This document shows, one piece after another, positions 40,309 through 40,364 of a DNA stretch of 40,364 nt. This DNA comes from CAKUFA01 sp963656345 (lineage in GTDB: Bacteria > Bacillota > Clostridia > Christensenellales > Aristaeellaceae). The stretch is from assembly GCA_963656345.1 (NCBI GenBank), contig CAVKHY010000007.1:1-40364 (forward strand). The letters are read 5' to 3'. The position numbers were made by a program, and so were the translations under genes. Position 1 is the first letter of the stretch. The number at the start of each line of letters is the position of its first letter. The notes beneath the pieces were generated by a model. It was given only the letters and a program-made list of their open reading frames with translations. It did no database searches and was not told the DNA's origin.

Positions 40309-40364
40309 GTGTGCGCCCGGCGGCGCCCGTTTCTAAAGGGTGAAAGACCCGAATCCGCCCGGTA
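40309..40364 (+). mobile_element. 5' end of a group II intron (partial, runs off the window)
   Basis: GTGTGCGCCCGG (40309-40320) matches the GUGYG 5' start and first helix of bacterial group II introns. CTAAAGGGTGAAAGACCCGAA (40334-40353) has the following conserved domain I hairpin, GGGT-GAAAG-ACCC. Both elements are in the expected order and spacing. The intron would begin immediately after the hairpin, the insertion habit of group IIC-type introns. Only about 56 bases are present and no reverse transcriptase is visible, so class and completeness are unknown. Confidence 0.6.

Overview
The window looks like a chromosomal segment from a GC-rich Bacillota genome of the class Clostridia, probably a gut or rumen anaerobe. 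The evidence is strong AAGGAGG-type ribosome binding sites, TTGACA/TATAAT-like promoters, a T-box leader, NrdR, a 5TM-LYT sensor and the 4Fe-4S/Crp-Fnr/cupin cluster. No rRNA or tRNA gene is present, so finer placement is a guess (Christensenellales-like at best). Two runs of exactly ten Ns (1815-1824, 17496-17505) show that this is a scaffolded, possibly metagenomic, assembly.

Layout. (1) 1-4905, plus strand: a partner-switching signalling cassette with a truncated SpoT/Mesh1-like HD hydrolase, a STAS anti-anti-sigma-like protein, one large membrane protein carrying 5TM-LYT sensor, HAMP, SpoIIE-type phosphatase and an anti-sigma-type kinase domain, a STAS-APH kinase fusion, and a membrane protein. 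No sigma factor is visible. (2) 5223-6131: a secreted alpha/beta hydrolase with its own promoter. (3) 6135-16864, minus strand: an eight-gene plant-glycoside catabolic operon led by its own LacI-type repressor. It holds a trehalase/GH63-like hydrolase, a nucleoside-hydrolase-like protein, a GH78 alpha-L-rhamnosidase, a fucose-isomerase-like protein, a split transketolase and an FGGY kinase. The promoter is a perfect consensus with one operator copy inside the 17-bp spacer and a second copy 30 bp upstream. (4) 17078-21553, minus strand: a T-box-controlled tryptophan unit. A leader with a likely UGG specifier precedes a substrate-binding protein, permease, ATPase, a 60-residue membrane protein and trpS. 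(5) 21619-25289, minus strand: rmuC, recR, the YbaB/EbfC gene, a DUF4097 gene and nrdR. Three DnaA-box-like sites lie just downstream of the nrdR -10. (6) 25349-28438, plus strand: a DUF368 undecaprenyl-phosphate translocase-type protein and a secreted protein with five peptidoglycan-binding repeats and an unusual C-terminal domain. (7) 28457-29927, minus strand: a MATE transporter behind a leader with an intrinsic terminator and an arginine-rich upstream ORF, suggesting ribosome-mediated attenuation. (8) 30051-31901: a cupin/ferredoxin operon divergent from a frameshifted Crp/Fnr regulator, with a palindrome between them. (9) 31943-33987: an MFS transporter and an alpha/beta-hydrolase-fold protein. 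(10) 34151-39993, plus strand: a DUF3298-like secreted protein, an FtsK/SpoIIIE translocase with six 17-residue linker repeats, and an Mbeg1-like (DUF2974) hydrolase. (11) 40118-40364: a 46-codon ORF, a GC-rich hairpin, and what appears to be the first ~56 bases of a group II intron running off the end.

How they fit together. Region 4 is a coherent regulatory circuit: uncharged tRNA-Trp would induce both uptake of tryptophan (or a precursor) and tRNA charging. Region 3 suggests that glycosidases release a sugar, which is isomerised to a ketose, phosphorylated, and cleaved by a dedicated transketolase. That order resembles apiose-type catabolism, but the substrate is not proven. The best candidates for undescribed biology are the MATE leader, the STAS-APH signalling cassette, the 60-residue protein in the tryptophan regulon and the sugar operon's substrate.
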